Source: Arthrobacter tumbae (GTDB taxonomy: Bacteria; Actinomycetota; Actinomycetes; Actinomycetales; Micrococcaceae). From it: DNA of 64,000 bases. The translations under genes were made by a program, and so were the position numbers. The notes under the pieces were generated by a model. It worked only from the letters and a program-made list of their open reading frames with translations, was not told the origin of the DNA and made no database searches. Below, one piece after another: positions 55,796 through 64,000 of this stretch. The stretch's first letter is position 1. The number at the start of each line of letters is the position of its first letter. The stretch lies in NCBI RefSeq assembly GCF_016907495.1, contig NZ_JAFBCC010000001.1, positions 2,170,001 through 2,234,000 of the forward strand, in the 5' to 3' direction.

Positions 55796-58700
55796 CTAGC
55801 CGCGACGCGCAGCCGCAAGGCACTTGCGGTACTCGGCCATGGCCTTGCCGTAGCTGTTCGGTTTCTCGGCGCCTGGGCCCCGCTCCGGCTTGACCGGGGC
55901 GACGCACTCCGCTCCGGCGACCGACTCGACGGTGACCGGCAGGGTCACCGTCGTTCCGGATTCCTTGGCGACCAGAACGATGCTGCCCGCTCCCGGTGTT
56001 GCTTTCGGAACAGTGACCGTGACCTGCGCCGCGCCATCCGTGACGGGCGTGGTACCCAGCTCGGTAACCTTGCCGGCGCCGTCGACGAAGCTCGCCGACA
56101 GGCTGGTGTTGGTGGGGCTGCCCAGCGACGTCAGGTTCAGCTTTGCAACGTCGAAGGTGACGGTGTCACCAGCCGTGACGGTGCCCGGTGCATCCTTCAC
56201 GATCACTGAGCGACGGTCGAAGCTCGGTATGAGCGGGCTGTTCGCCTCGATGTAGCTGACCCAGGCATCGCGGTCCACAAGTCCCGAGTCACGGACATCG
56301 GTTCCCTGCTGGAAGACGGTGAAGTTGTCACCGCCCTGGGCCAGGAAGCTGACTGTTCCGATCCTGTACTCTGCGGCCGGATCCAACGGGGCCCCGTCAA
56401 TCGTGACCGACGTGATGCGGGAGCCGGCAGCGAGATCCGGGTTGTAAGTGTAGGACACGTTGTCTGACAGCCCGAGCGCCAGGAAGGACCGGGAGGCGCC
56501 TTCCGGCTGCCACTGCTGCTCGAGCATCGTAATGAACTGCTCGCCGGTCAGAGTGACTGTCCACAGGTTGTTGACGAATGGCAGCACCGCATTCGCTTCC
56601 GCGTAGGTGATCACGCCATCCTCGCCGTAGTACAGCTCGTTGCGCATGCCGCCGGGATTGATGACGCCGATCTCGGCTCCGCCGCGTTCGGCGGATGAAA
56701 GCGACTCCCGCAGGGAATCTGCGACCAGATTGCCGAGCGTCGATTCGGAGAGACGGTCATCGCGCACACCGTTGATAAAGGCGGTGGTGATGTCCGCTGT
56801 CACGGAGCCGACGGGCTGGTTGCCGATGACTGCTGCTTCGGCCAGCGCCGCGTCAACGATTGTCTTGACCTCGGCGACCCGCGGATAGGTTGCTACCAGG
56901 GCCGCCGAATCAGTGGCCGTGCGTGCAACATTCTGCACCGTGTACGACTCGACCTCTCCGGTGGCGTTATCCACGGTGAGCGTGATGTGACCGATGAACT
57001 CACCGTAGGAACCGGTCTGGACAATGGGGCGGGTTTCGCCCTCAGCGCCCGGTACCGGTGCATCCCATGCGTACTGCTTGTGCGTGTGGCCGGTGTAGAT
57101 GGCGTCCACGAGCGGCGAGGTAGCGGTAACGATGTCAGCGAACGCGCCTCCCGCGGCAACCTCACCCTCAATGGTGGAGCCCTCGACGGCGCCGTCTCCG
57201 GCTCCCTCGTGATACTCGGCAATGATGACGTCGGCCAGATCCTGGTCCTCGATCTGCTGCGCCACCCGGTTCACGGCCTCGACGGGATCGCCGAAGTCGA
57301 GGTCGGCGATGCCGTCCGGGCTCACCAGTGACGGTGTCTCCTCGGTGACTGCGCCGATGATGGCGACGTCAATCCCGCCCATGTCCACAATCTCGTACTC
57401 CTGCAGGGCCGGTGTGGTGGTTCCCTTCTGGTACACGTTGGCGCCCAGGTACGGGAACTCCGCGGCGTCGGCCACGCGGCCGCTCAGGTCAGCGAAACCG
57501 GCGTCGAACTCGTGGTTCCCGACAGCCGAAGCGCGGAGGTCCAGAGCGTTGAGGACGTCGATGGTGGGCTGGTCCTGTGCAACCGAGGAGGCGAAGAGTG
57601 ATGCTCCGATGTTGTCCCCGGCGGAGAGGAACAGCGAGTTCTCCTCGCCGTACTGGGCGCGCAGTTCCTCGACGGTTCCAGCAAACTTCACGGTGTTCGA
57701 GTCGATACGCCCGTGGAAGTCGTTGATGCCCATGAGGTTCAGCTCGGTCGTGGTGTCCGTCTGTGCCAGGTTCAGGCCGACGATCACCGGATCGTGGTCA
57801 CTTGCCCTGAACTGGTTCGGCGCGTAGAAGTCGGTGGCGTTGTAGTTGTAGCGGCTGTACTCGAAAGCTACGGATTCCACCGCGTTGATGTTCCAGACGT
57901 CCACGCCGGACACCGTCGCGTCTGCCGCGGGGGAGGCGAGGATATGGTCAAGGGAACCAACGAGTCCGGAGAAGACGTAGGAGTATCCGTCGGTCTTGGC
58001 GCCCTGGTTGATGTAGCCGGCGTCGTAGAGAACCTGCATGGGATCCTCGGCCGAATAGGAGTTGAAGTCACCGGCAAGGAAGACCTTGTCGGTCCCGGCG
58101 TCAGCCTTCAGCTGTTCAGCGAAGGCGACGAGAGCGTTTGCCTGCTCAATGCGGTCGGCGTTGGATGCACCCTGTCCATCACCTTGGTCCGCGTTCTCGC
58201 CGCTGCCCGATCCCTTGGACTTGAAGTGGTTTGCGATGGTGAGGAACTTGGTGGATTCATCACCGCCGACGATGTTGAAGGACTGCGCCAGGGGCTTGCG
58301 CGCATTGGAGAATGCCACGTTGTCATCGAGGATGACGGACTGGCCAACTGGCTCCACGACCGCCTTCTTGTAGATAAACGCCGTGCGGATGAAGTCCTCG
58401 TTCTCAATGGCGGGCAGCGCATCCGGTGAACGGACGTAGTCCCAGACACCCGGCGCAGCCTCATTGAGGGCGGCCGTCAGCGTGGCGAGGGCAACGTCCC
58501 GGTCCTTGCCGAACTTGGCCGAGTTCTCAATCTCTTCGAGGGACACGACGTCGGCGTCAAGCGCGTTGATTGCCGCAACGATCTTCGCTTCCTGGCGCTC
58601 CAGGTTCTCCGCATTCGCGGCGCCGCGGGCATCGCAACCGCCGCGGACGGTGACGGGATTGCCGTCGCGGTCCTCGTAGTATGTGCACCCGGTCAGCTGG

Positions 58701-60277
58701 TCGCCGGTGGTGGTGAAGTAGTTCAGTACGTTGAAGGACGCGATCTTGACGTCGCCGCCAACGTTCTCCGGCGCGTCTGGACGTGAGCCCTCGAACGCGA
58801 CGGGCTGCACCTCGGCGGCGTTCGCTGCGGTGAGTGCGGTCAGCGGCTGGAACTTCCAGGAGCTGTTGCGGAAATCGAACACAACGGGCGAGGTGAAGGT
58901 TGCCGATGAATTGACCCGCACCGGCTGCTCCGGCGTGAGGTAGGGCAGCGGCTGGTCCATGTTGGCGCTGCTGAGGAAATTTGTGGTGGCGCCGTCGTCG
59001 AGCTTGACGCGGCGGGCCGCGTTGTCAGCTGCGACAGCAGCATTCTCAGCAGTGCCCGGCGGCGCGATTTCCGTTGGCTGGACCAGGAGAGCGTCCCCTA
59101 CGGCAAGGGTGAGTTCGCCGTACTGGTTCAGAGCGTAGTTGTCCGAGACCGTGAAGCCGTTGGTCGGCTGGACGAGCATTCCCTCGAGTGCCTCCCGTGC
59201 GGCGTCATCGGCCGGGTATGCGACGGAGGCGGTCTTGACTGCCTCTGCAGCCTCAACCGGCTTGGTCATTCCGCCGGCCAGGACGGTGATCTGTGAGAGG
59301 CCGAAGAATTCGCCGGCGGTGCCCGTTACCTCGACGAGTTCGCCGACAGCGACGTCCGCAACCGTCGCAGTCGAGTAGATGAAGATGCCGTCGGATGCTG
59401 AGTGATCCGCACCCAGATCACCGCCGGTCCCGGCAGTCTGGATGTAGTAGCCGTCGAATCCGCCGGTGGGGTAGGTGGCAGTCACTACGCCGCGGGTGGT
59501 GACAACCTGCCCTTCGTACGGCGTTGCTCCGCCGGTGCCCTGAATCTGGTCGATTGGGATCACTTCGCCGGGAGTGGGCGGTTCCGGTTCGGGCTCGGGT
59601 TCGGGTTCGGTTCCAGCGGTCTCACCGGCAGCGTTGGTGGGAGTGACGGCGTCGAGCGCGGTGAAGTCCGCGATGTTGTTGTCAGTGTCCACGCCTTCGG
59701 CGCGGTTCATCGACAGTGGGTTGCGGGTGCTGCCAGGGCCTTCCTCGCCTGCGGTCTCGAAGGTGTTGGAGTCTCCGTATCCCAGCAGGTCAACTACGCC
59801 GGGCACACCCACGACCGTGCCGACAGGCAGCGAGCCGACCGCCGTAGCTTGATCAGACAGGACGATGGTCCCCCTGCTCCCGCTGAAATTCAGCGAGCTC
59901 GTGACATCAGCCGCCGGCAGCGCTTCGCCGACGGCGCCATTGCTGGACGCCTGGATGAGGAAGTTTCCGTTTGCCGGAATGCTTCCCTTCAGAGGCGCAA
60001 CGCCGGTCGGGGCAACAACCCCCGTCGCTGACCGGTACTGAAGCGACCAGCCATCGAGGCTTACTGCGACGTCAGTGGTGTTGACCAGTTCTACGAACTT
60101 GTGCGTGAACGGCGCGTTGGCACTGCCCCCGTTAACGTACGCCTCATTGATAACGACGCCGACGGCCGCTTGGGCGTCGACGGTTTCATCTGCGCTGGCT
60201 GGCGAGAACGCCATCGGTGAGGCAATCAGCCCGACCGAAAGCGCTGAGCACAGCGCGCCCCTCCACGAATTTTTCAT
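55796..60277 (-). CDS. Secreted nuclease (ExeM/NucH type) fused to 5'-nucleotidase
   Basis: A 1,493-residue secreted protein. Residues 1-30 are a signal peptide ending in ASA; 38-215 resemble a lamin-tail domain (GVVINEAYVNGGS, HKFVELVN, SLDGWSLQY). An EPEPEPEPE linker at about 220 leads to an OB-like region and then the endonuclease domain at 509-830 (KIASFNVLNYF, SLEEIENS, RASDHDPVI). A metallophosphatase lobe starts near 852 (GINDFHGRID, SAGDNIGASLF, VGNHEFDAGF, GHTHKQYAW) and the 5'-nucleotidase C-domain runs to 1330, followed by an Ig-like domain. It should degrade extracellular DNA to nucleosides and phosphate. There is no LPXTG. Confidence 0.93.
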   Translation of the reverse strand: MKNSWRGALCSALSVGLIASPMAFSPASADETVDAQAAVGVVINEAYVNGGSANAPFTHKFVELVNTTDVAVSLDGWSLQYRSATGVVAPTGVAPLKGSIPANGNFLIQASSNGAVGEALPAADVTSSLNFSGSRGTIVLSDQATAVGSLPVGTVVGVPGVVDLLGYGDSNTFETAGEEGPGSTRNPLSMNRAEGVDTDNNIADFTALDAVTPTNAAGETAGTEPEPEPEPEPPTPGEVIPIDQIQGTGGATPYEGQVVTTRGVVTATYPTGGFDGYYIQTAGTGGDLGADHSASDGIFIYSTATVADVAVGELVEVTGTAGEFFGLSQITVLAGGMTKPVEAAEAVKTASVAYPADDAAREALEGMLVQPTNGFTVSDNYALNQYGELTLAVGDALLVQPTEIAPPGTAENAAVAADNAARRVKLDDGATTNFLSSANMDQPLPYLTPEQPVRVNSSATFTSPVVFDFRNSSWKFQPLTALTAANAAEVQPVAFEGSRPDAPENVGGDVKIASFNVLNYFTTTGDQLTGCTYYEDRDGNPVTVRGGCDARGAANAENLERQEAKIVAAINALDADVVSLEEIENSAKFGKDRDVALATLTAALNEAAPGVWDYVRSPDALPAIENEDFIRTAFIYKKAVVEPVGQSVILDDNVAFSNARKPLAQSFNIVGGDESTKFLTIANHFKSKGSGSGENADQGDGQGASNADRIEQANALVAFAEQLKADAGTDKVFLAGDFNSYSAEDPMQVLYDAGYINQGAKTDGYSYVFSGLVGSLDHILASPAADATVSGVDVWNINAVESVAFEYSRYNYNATDFYAPNQFRASDHDPVIVGLNLAQTDTTTELNLMGINDFHGRIDSNTVKFAGTVEELRAQYGEENSLFLSAGDNIGASLFASSVAQDQPTIDVLNALDLRASAVGNHEFDAGFADLSGRVADAAEFPYLGANVYQKGTTTPALQEYEIVDMGGIDVAIIGAVTEETPSLVSPDGIADLDFGDPVEAVNRVAQQIEDQDLADVIIAEYHEGAGDGAVEGSTIEGEVAAGGAFADIVTATSPLVDAIYTGHTHKQYAWDAPVPGAEGETRPIVQTGSYGEFIGHITLTVDNATGEVESYTVQNVARTATDSAALVATYPRVAEVKTIVDAALAEAAVIGNQPVGSVTADITTAFINGVRDDRLSESTLGNLVADSLRESLSSAERGGAEIGVINPGGMRNELYYGEDGVITYAEANAVLPFVNNLWTVTLTGEQFITMLEQQWQPEGASRSFLALGLSDNVSYTYNPDLAAGSRITSVTIDGAPLDPAAEYRIGTVSFLAQGGDNFTVFQQGTDVRDSGLVDRDAWVSYIEANSPLIPSFDRRSVIVKDAPGTVTAGDTVTFDVAKLNLTSLGSPTNTSLSASFVDGAGKVTELGTTPVTDGAAQVTVTVPKATPGAGSIVLVAKESGTTVTLPVTVESVAGAECVAPVKPERGPGAEKPNSYGKAMAEYRKCLAAARRG

Positions 60278-60595
60278 TCGTCCTGTTTCTCCTTGCTTTT
60301 GGCCGGATTACGGCCGCGAGTGATGCCCGCTTCGGCACTGTGCCTCGGCGGAACTGGCCACGAAAGTGACAATAGGATCTGCCGGTGACAATCCGGTCGC
60401 GGCAAGCCAACCACGCCGCAGTGAACGGGTGGTTACCTCGCGGAGAACAGAGCAGCCGGGTTGAGACCATCAACGGCGTTTCCCATCATCGGCCCGGTGA
60501 TGTGCCGGACGTCGGCGTACGGAGCATCACCTTTTAGTGATGTAGACCACACCGAACGCCTTGCATATTCAAGCACGACTACTTGCTGTTGGGAA
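60278..60595. other. Intergenic region before the nuclease gene
   Basis: 318 bp with no convincing gene. It holds the inverted repeat CATCAC-CTTTTA-GTGATG (60525-60542) and further GTGATG-type half sites, which could be a phosphate- or nutrient-responsive operator for the nuclease/5'-nucleotidase gene. No ribosome site other than that of the nuclease was found. Confidence 0.4.
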
Positions 60596-61117
60596 CTATT
60601 CGTTGGAGCCGCGGAGTGTTCCCGTCGAAGGTGCGCCGCCGGCGCTGCCGACGAGGCAGACCACCGACCGCCCGCCGTCGTCAGTCCATTCCGACTCGAC
60701 GGGATAGAAATACTGGAGGTCAAGGGCTGACGCGTCGTAGTCCAGGCCGATGAACGCAGCGAATTCGCTGCGGCAGAATTCCTGCGCCTGAGCGTCCGCC
60801 TCGCCGAGCCCGGGGTACTCGCCGGCGGGCAGTTCCGTCGTAGCGAACACCTCAAACGGATGGGGCTCCCCGCAGGGCAGCACCTGGAGGTTGGGATCCG
60901 CAGCAGTGCCCGAGTCAGCCATGCACTGGCCCTCCTGCAGGTCCCTGGGAGCCACCTCGGAGGCCGCCTGTCTCTCAACCGCCTGAGCGCTTTCCGCCGC
61001 CGATGGTTCAGAAGGCTGCGCGCCGTCGTCGTTCCCGGAAGTGCAGCCACCCAACACCGCTGCCGTGCACAAAAGGGCAGCGGGCAGGAAGTATCGCTTC
61101 GGGGCAGCGATCATCAT
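60596..61117 (-). CDS. Septum-formation-like lipoprotein
   Basis: A 173-residue lipoprotein. The basic-hydrophobic leader ends in LGGC (lipobox), then an acidic Ser/Ala/Glu linker. The domain at 55-173 has six cysteines after the lipid-linked one (EGQCMADS, LPCGEPHPFEVFA, EFCRSEFAAF, VVCLVGS) and resembles the actinobacterial septum formation family (PF13845): the HPFEVFATTELP block is characteristic. Start is ATG 61117, seven bases after GAGGAG. Function at the cell surface is unproven. Confidence 0.78.
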   Translation of the reverse strand: MMIAAPKRYFLPAALLCTAAVLGGCTSGNDDGAQPSEPSAAESAQAVERQAASEVAPRDLQEGQCMADSGTAADPNLQVLPCGEPHPFEVFATTELPAGEYPGLGEADAQAQEFCRSEFAAFIGLDYDASALDLQYFYPVESEWTDDGGRSVVCLVGSAGGAPSTGTLRGSNE

Positions 61118-61226
61118 TGAAAGGCTCCTCGTCGTTGTCGGCACTTTGGGAGCCTACCCGATGGGATGGGGAGGCCGGGGTGTATGCGAATCGCGCAGGA
61201 TCCACGGCGGAACCGGCTCCGAAAAC

Positions 61227-61260
61227 AGTTGCACCCCGCCCATCAGGACGGGGTGCAACT
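61227..61260. terminator. Hairpin terminator after tRNA-Ser (TGA)
   Basis: AGTTGCACCCCG...CGGGGTGCAACT is a perfect 12-bp stem with a 10-nt loop, just downstream (minus strand) of the tRNA-Ser gene. Confidence 0.8.
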
Positions 61261-61282
61261 GGTGAGCCGGCTCAGCTCGATG

Positions 61283-61370
61283 CGGAAGGTAAGGGATTCG
61301 AACCCTTGAGACGGGGTTACCGTCCACTGGTTTTCAAGACCAGCTCCTTCGGCCGCTCGGACAACCTTCC
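61283..61370 (-). tRNA. tRNA-Ser (TGA)
   Basis: 88 nt, no encoded CCA. Acceptor GGAAGGT/ACCTTCC; anticodon arm CTGGT-CTTGAAA-ACCAG gives TGA; long variable arm; T-arm AGGGTTCGAATCCCT. Confidence 0.95.
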
Positions 61371-61437
61371 ATACGGGGAATAGTGTTTCATGCAGAGCAG
61401 GTTGCACAAAACTCCAGCCAGCAGATTGAGGTCCGGA

Positions 61438-62418
61438 ATGGAAACGATGAAAGCAGTAGTGCTTCGCGACTTCGGCGAGCCGGACGTTCTACAGGTGGCC
61501 GACGTCGAACCCCCCAGTCTCCAGGCCGGGGAGGTACTGATCGATGTCGTCGCGGCCGGACTGAACCGGGCCGACGCGCAGCAACGCCGGGGCGTGTACC
61601 CGCCGCCTCCCGGTGCTTCTGAATATCCGGGCCTTGAGGTGTCGGGAAGAATAGCCGACGGCGGTGGGTCGGCCTTCCTGCGCGGCGACGCCGTCGTTGC
61701 GCTCCTTTCGGGCGGCGGCTACGCCGGGCAGGTCGCTGTGCTTGCCGGTCAGGTGCTGCCCGTACCTGCCGGTGTGGATCTGGTGGCGGCCGCTGCGCTG
61801 CCCGAAGTGGCTGCGACGGTGTACTCGAACCTGGTTCTGGTTGCAGGGCTGCGCAGCGGTGAAACGCTTCTCATCCACGGTGCTTCCGGCGGTATCGGCA
61901 CGATGGCTATCCAGTTTGCGAGGGCACTCGGGGCGCGGACGATCGTGACGGCTGGAACGCCGGAGAAGCTGGACTACGCCCGTTCGCTCGGCGCGGAGGT
62001 CTGCGTGAACTACCGGGAGCAGGACTTCGTTGCGGAGGTGGGCGCAGCCACCGAGGGAAGGGGCGCGGACGTGATTCTCGACGTCGTGGGCGCCAAGTAC
62101 CTCGGACGCAACGTTGAAGCCCTGGCGATGGGAGGCCGCCTCGTGGTCATCGGACTGCAGGGTGGAGTGAAGGCCGAGGTTAACCTCGGTTCCCTCATGG
62201 GCAAGCGCGCGTCCGTCACCGGCACCACGCTGCGCTCGCGGCCTGTGGAGGAGAAGTCGGCCATTATGGCGGGGGTGCGTGAGCACGTCTGGCCGCTCAT
62301 CTCCAACGGGTCCATTTCCGTGCCCGTTGACCGCACGTTCCCTCTTTCGGAAGTTGTGCAGGCGCATCAGTATTTCGACTCCGGGCAGCACACAGGAAAA
62401 GTACTCCTGACGCTTTAG
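61438..62418 (+). CDS. NAD(P)H:quinone oxidoreductase (PIG3-like)
   Basis: A 326-residue zinc-free MDR enzyme: MKAVVLRDFGEPDVLQVADVE in two parts, GLNRADAQQRRGVYPPPPGA, and the NADPH motif LIHGASGGIGTMAIQFARALG. VDRTFPLSEVVQAHQYFDSGQHTGKVLL is the family C-terminus. The RGVYPPPPGAS block is typical of PIG3/TP53I3-type quinone reductases. The ATG at 61438 follows GAGG at the right distance; an upstream ATG at 61390 is not supported. It precedes a PadR operator region. Confidence 0.9.
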   Translation: METMKAVVLRDFGEPDVLQVADVEPPSLQAGEVLIDVVAAGLNRADAQQRRGVYPPPPGASEYPGLEVSGRIADGGGSAFLRGDAVVALLSGGGYAGQVAVLAGQVLPVPAGVDLVAAAALPEVAATVYSNLVLVAGLRSGETLLIHGASGGIGTMAIQFARALGARTIVTAGTPEKLDYARSLGAEVCVNYREQDFVAEVGAATEGRGADVILDVVGAKYLGRNVEALAMGGRLVVIGLQGGVKAEVNLGSLMGKRASVTGTTLRSRPVEEKSAIMAGVREHVWPLISNGSISVPVDRTFPLSEVVQAHQYFDSGQHTGKVLLTL

Positions 62419-62435
62419 TGCCGGTTGTGGAAGCT

Positions 62436-62450
62436 GCATACTCAGTATGC
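62436..62450. promoter_or_regulatory. PadR operator, copy 1
   Basis: GCATACTCAGTATGC is a perfect 15-bp palindrome about the central base, directly upstream of the padR-ABC operon. Confidence 0.65.
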
Positions 62451-62465
62451 AATACTGATCCCGTT

Positions 62466-62480
62466 AGATACTGAGTATGC
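62466..62480. promoter_or_regulatory. PadR operator, copy 2
   Basis: AGATACTGAGTATGC matches copy 1 at 13 of 15 positions (as its complement). It ends 12 bp before the padR start codon, so bound repressor would block the promoter and start region. Confidence 0.6.
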
Positions 62481-62492
62481 AAAGGGGGTCCC

Positions 62493-63113
62493 GTGTCCGT
62501 ACGCCACAGCTTGCTGGCGCTCCTGCAGGAGCAGCCGCGGTACGGTTACCAGCTCCGCGCTGAGTTCGAGCAGCGAACGGGCTCAACCTGGCCGCTGAAC
62601 ATCGGGCAGGTGTACACAACGCTGGACCGGCTCGAACGCGACGGCCTGGTGACCAACGACGGCGACGACGGCGACGGTCACGTGATCTATCGACTTACCG
62701 ACAGCGGGGAGGATGAGGTGCGGAACTGGTTCGCGAAGCCGGTCGCCGCCACGAATCCGCCGCGTAACGAGCTGGCCATCAAACTGGCGCTCGCAGTGAC
62801 CCTTCCTGGGGTCGATGTGCGGGCAGTCATCCAGGCGCAGCGATCCGCATCGATGCGGTCGCTGCAGGATTACACGAAGGTGCGCCGCACAACCGCAGCG
62901 CACGATCGGCCGGAGGACACAGCCTGGCTGCTGGTGCTGGATTCCCTGATCTACAGCACCGAAGCCGAGGTCCGGTGGCTGGACCACTGCGAGTCCCGGA
63001 TGCTTCAACTCAGTAAGCACCATGCCGCCCGGTCCCGTACTCGGGATGTGGGGGAACCCGCGTCCGGGGCCGTGGCGGAGGACAAATCACACATCCATGG
63101 GGGAAGAAAATGA
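62493..63113 (+). CDS. PadR-family repressor of an ABC exporter
   Basis: A 206-residue PadR s2-type regulator. The N-terminal winged helix is SLLALLQEQPRYGYQL to IGQVYTTLDRLERDGLV with wing GHVIYRLT, and the C-terminal half is the coiled-coil dimer domain (ELAIKLALAVTLPG). GTG start after AAAGGGGG. The two TACTCAGTATG-type palindromes upstream are its likely operators. Its stop overlaps the ABC ATPase start (ATGA), so it controls the exporter it is co-transcribed with, as is common for multidrug or peptide-antibiotic sensors. Confidence 0.92.
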   Translation: MSVRHSLLALLQEQPRYGYQLRAEFEQRTGSTWPLNIGQVYTTLDRLERDGLVTNDGDDGDGHVIYRLTDSGEDEVRNWFAKPVAATNPPRNELAIKLALAVTLPGVDVRAVIQAQRSASMRSLQDYTKVRRTTAAHDRPEDTAWLLVLDSLIYSTEAEVRWLDHCESRMLQLSKHHAARSRTRDVGEPASGAVAEDKSHIHGGRK

Positions 63114-63832
63114 GCCAGGTTCTGCAACTTGCCGCGGTTGGGCGGACATACGGAGAGGGTGCCACGTCCGTCGCAGCCCTTCGAAACGTGAATCTCACCA
63201 TTAGCAAGGGCGAATTCGTGGCGGTAATGGGGCCGTCCGGCTCCGGCAAATCTTCACTGTTGGCGCTCGCCGGAGGACTGGACCGTCCGACGTCGGGCGA
63301 GATCTATGTTGAAGGCACGCCGCTGAGCGGTCTGACACTGAATGAGTTGGCGAGACTCCGGCGTCGTGCAGTGGGTTACGTCTTTCAGGATTTCAACCTG
63401 GTGCCCACGCTGACAGCCTTGGAAAATGTCTCCCTGCCGCGCGAGCTCGACGGCGTTCCCACCCGAAAGGCACGCAGGCAGGCCAAGGACGCCCTGCGCC
63501 TCGTGGGCATCGAGAATCTCGCCGACCGCTTCATGGATGAGATGTCCGGCGGCCAGCAGCAGCGTGTTGCGATCGCACGGGCAATCGTGGGGGACCGGCA
63601 CCTGATCCTCGCCGACGAACCAACCGGAGCGCTGGACTCTTCAACCGGGGACGAAATCATGGGCGTACTCCGGCACCGGGCTGATGAAGGTTCAGCCGTC
63701 ATGCTCGTCACACACGAAGCGCGGCACGCTGCATGGGCCGACCGCGTGATCTTCATCCGTGACGGGCGGATTGTCGACGAGTCGCAGGCGGCCAATGACC
63801 CGGCAGCCTTATTGGCGCAGAGCGGCCTCTAG
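63110..63832 (+). CDS. MacB-type ABC transporter ATPase
   Basis: A 240-residue ATPase of the MacB/LolD/FtsE-like class. Walker A GPSGSGKSSL, Q-loop YVFQDFNLVPTLTA, signature MSGGQQQRVAIARA and Walker B LILADEPTGALDS, then H-loop VTHEARHAAWAD. It works with the FtsX-like permease that starts at 63835. Likely exports an antibiotic or lipid-like compound, under PadR control. Confidence 0.94.
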   Translation: MSQVLQLAAVGRTYGEGATSVAALRNVNLTISKGEFVAVMGPSGSGKSSLLALAGGLDRPTSGEIYVEGTPLSGLTLNELARLRRRAVGYVFQDFNLVPTLTALENVSLPRELDGVPTRKARRQAKDALRLVGIENLADRFMDEMSGGQQQRVAIARAIVGDRHLILADEPTGALDSSTGDEIMGVLRHRADEGSAVMLVTHEARHAAWADRVIFIRDGRIVDESQAANDPAALLAQSGL

Positions 63833-63834
63833 CC

Positions 63835-64000
63835 ATGGGTGTTGAAGTCGGCGCCTACAAGGGCGCCCGGAAGCAGGCGTTTCTCATGGCTCTACGGCTG
63901 GCCTGGCGGGATGCGAGGAAGCACAAGGGACGCAGTGCCCTGATCGTGGCGCTGATAGCTTTGCCGGTTGCAGGAATGACCATGGTTGCGCTGTTGATCA
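63835..64000 (+). CDS. ABC exporter permease, N-terminal part (cut by window)
   Basis: ATG at 63835, two bases after the ATPase stop, opens a frame still open at 64000 (55 codons). It begins with a soluble stretch (ALRLAWRDARKHKGRS) and the first TM segment (ALIVALIALPVAGMTMVALL), the start of a FtsX/MacB-type permease. The remainder is outside the window. Confidence 0.8.
   Translation, partial: MGVEVGAYKGARKQAFLMALRLAWRDARKHKGRSALIVALIALPVAGMTMVALLI

Overview
This 64 kb window is high-GC chromosomal DNA from an actinobacterium, most likely a member of the Micrococcaceae close to Arthrobacter. The reasons are the complete C50 (decaprenoxanthin-type) carotenoid operon crtE-crtB-crtI-crtYe-crtYf-crtEb with a divergent idi, the large Lhr helicase paired with a Nei-type glycosylase, GTP-dependent PEP carboxykinase, a DtxR/IdeR-type iron box, PadR-controlled modules, frequent GTG starts and frequent 4-nt start/stop overlaps. 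Everything here comes from reading the sequence; no database search was run.

Layout. (a) 1-5170: the tail of a glycerate kinase, then about 1.4 kb of decayed sequence holding a frameshifted GNAT acetyltransferase, a coupled pair encoding a zinc-ribbon protein and a TIR-like nucleotide-binding protein with a beta-rich C-terminal domain, a peptidase E-like S51 protein and a serine recombinase. This looks like an accessory island and contains the best candidate for an undescribed (defence-type) system. (b) 5174-9198: a ferric-siderophore ABC operon (ATPase, lipoprotein, double-length FecCD permease) under an iron box. (c) 9246-14954: the C50 carotenoid operon plus divergent idi. (d) 14998-18346: glycosyltransferase, membrane protein, PadR/DUF1048 pair with a clear operator, GH76-like protein. 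(e) 18511-23029: SDR plus acyl-CoA dehydrogenase, an unusual P450, a quinone-oxidoreductase-like enzyme. (f) 23026-33448: membrane proteins, RluA-type pseudouridine synthase, DUF6541 protein, and the nei2-lhr DNA repair operon. (g) 33522-38953: DUF4232 lipoprotein, YcnI copper module, rlmH, ester cyclase, DJ-1/PfpI protein, PPOX-family flavoprotein, tadA. (h) 38976-49089: upp, a long leader region with a possible cysteine-rich leader peptide ahead of a receiver-less winged-helix protein, sixA, a disulfide oxidoreductase, pckG with a CRP/GlxR-like site, a phosphohexomutase, and a RecQ with a phosphoribosyltransferase-like tail. (i) 49154-64000: S9 peptidase, UvrA-like ABC ATPase, FAD/NAD(P)-binding protein, a 1,493-residue secreted nuclease/5'-nucleotidase fusion, a septum-formation-like lipoprotein, a second quinone oxidoreductase, and a PadR-controlled MacB-type ABC exporter cut by the window end.

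Four tRNA genes lie on the minus strand: Ser-CGA, Arg-ACG, Ser-GCT and Ser-TGA, each with a hairpin terminator just downstream. Several operator-like palindromes sit directly upstream of genes (two PadR loci, a PPOX gene, the YcnI-linked membrane gene, pckG). An 11-mer, GCCGTCGTCGT or its complement, recurs at least 16 times in different reading frames and once between genes, which may mark a chromosome-organising motif.
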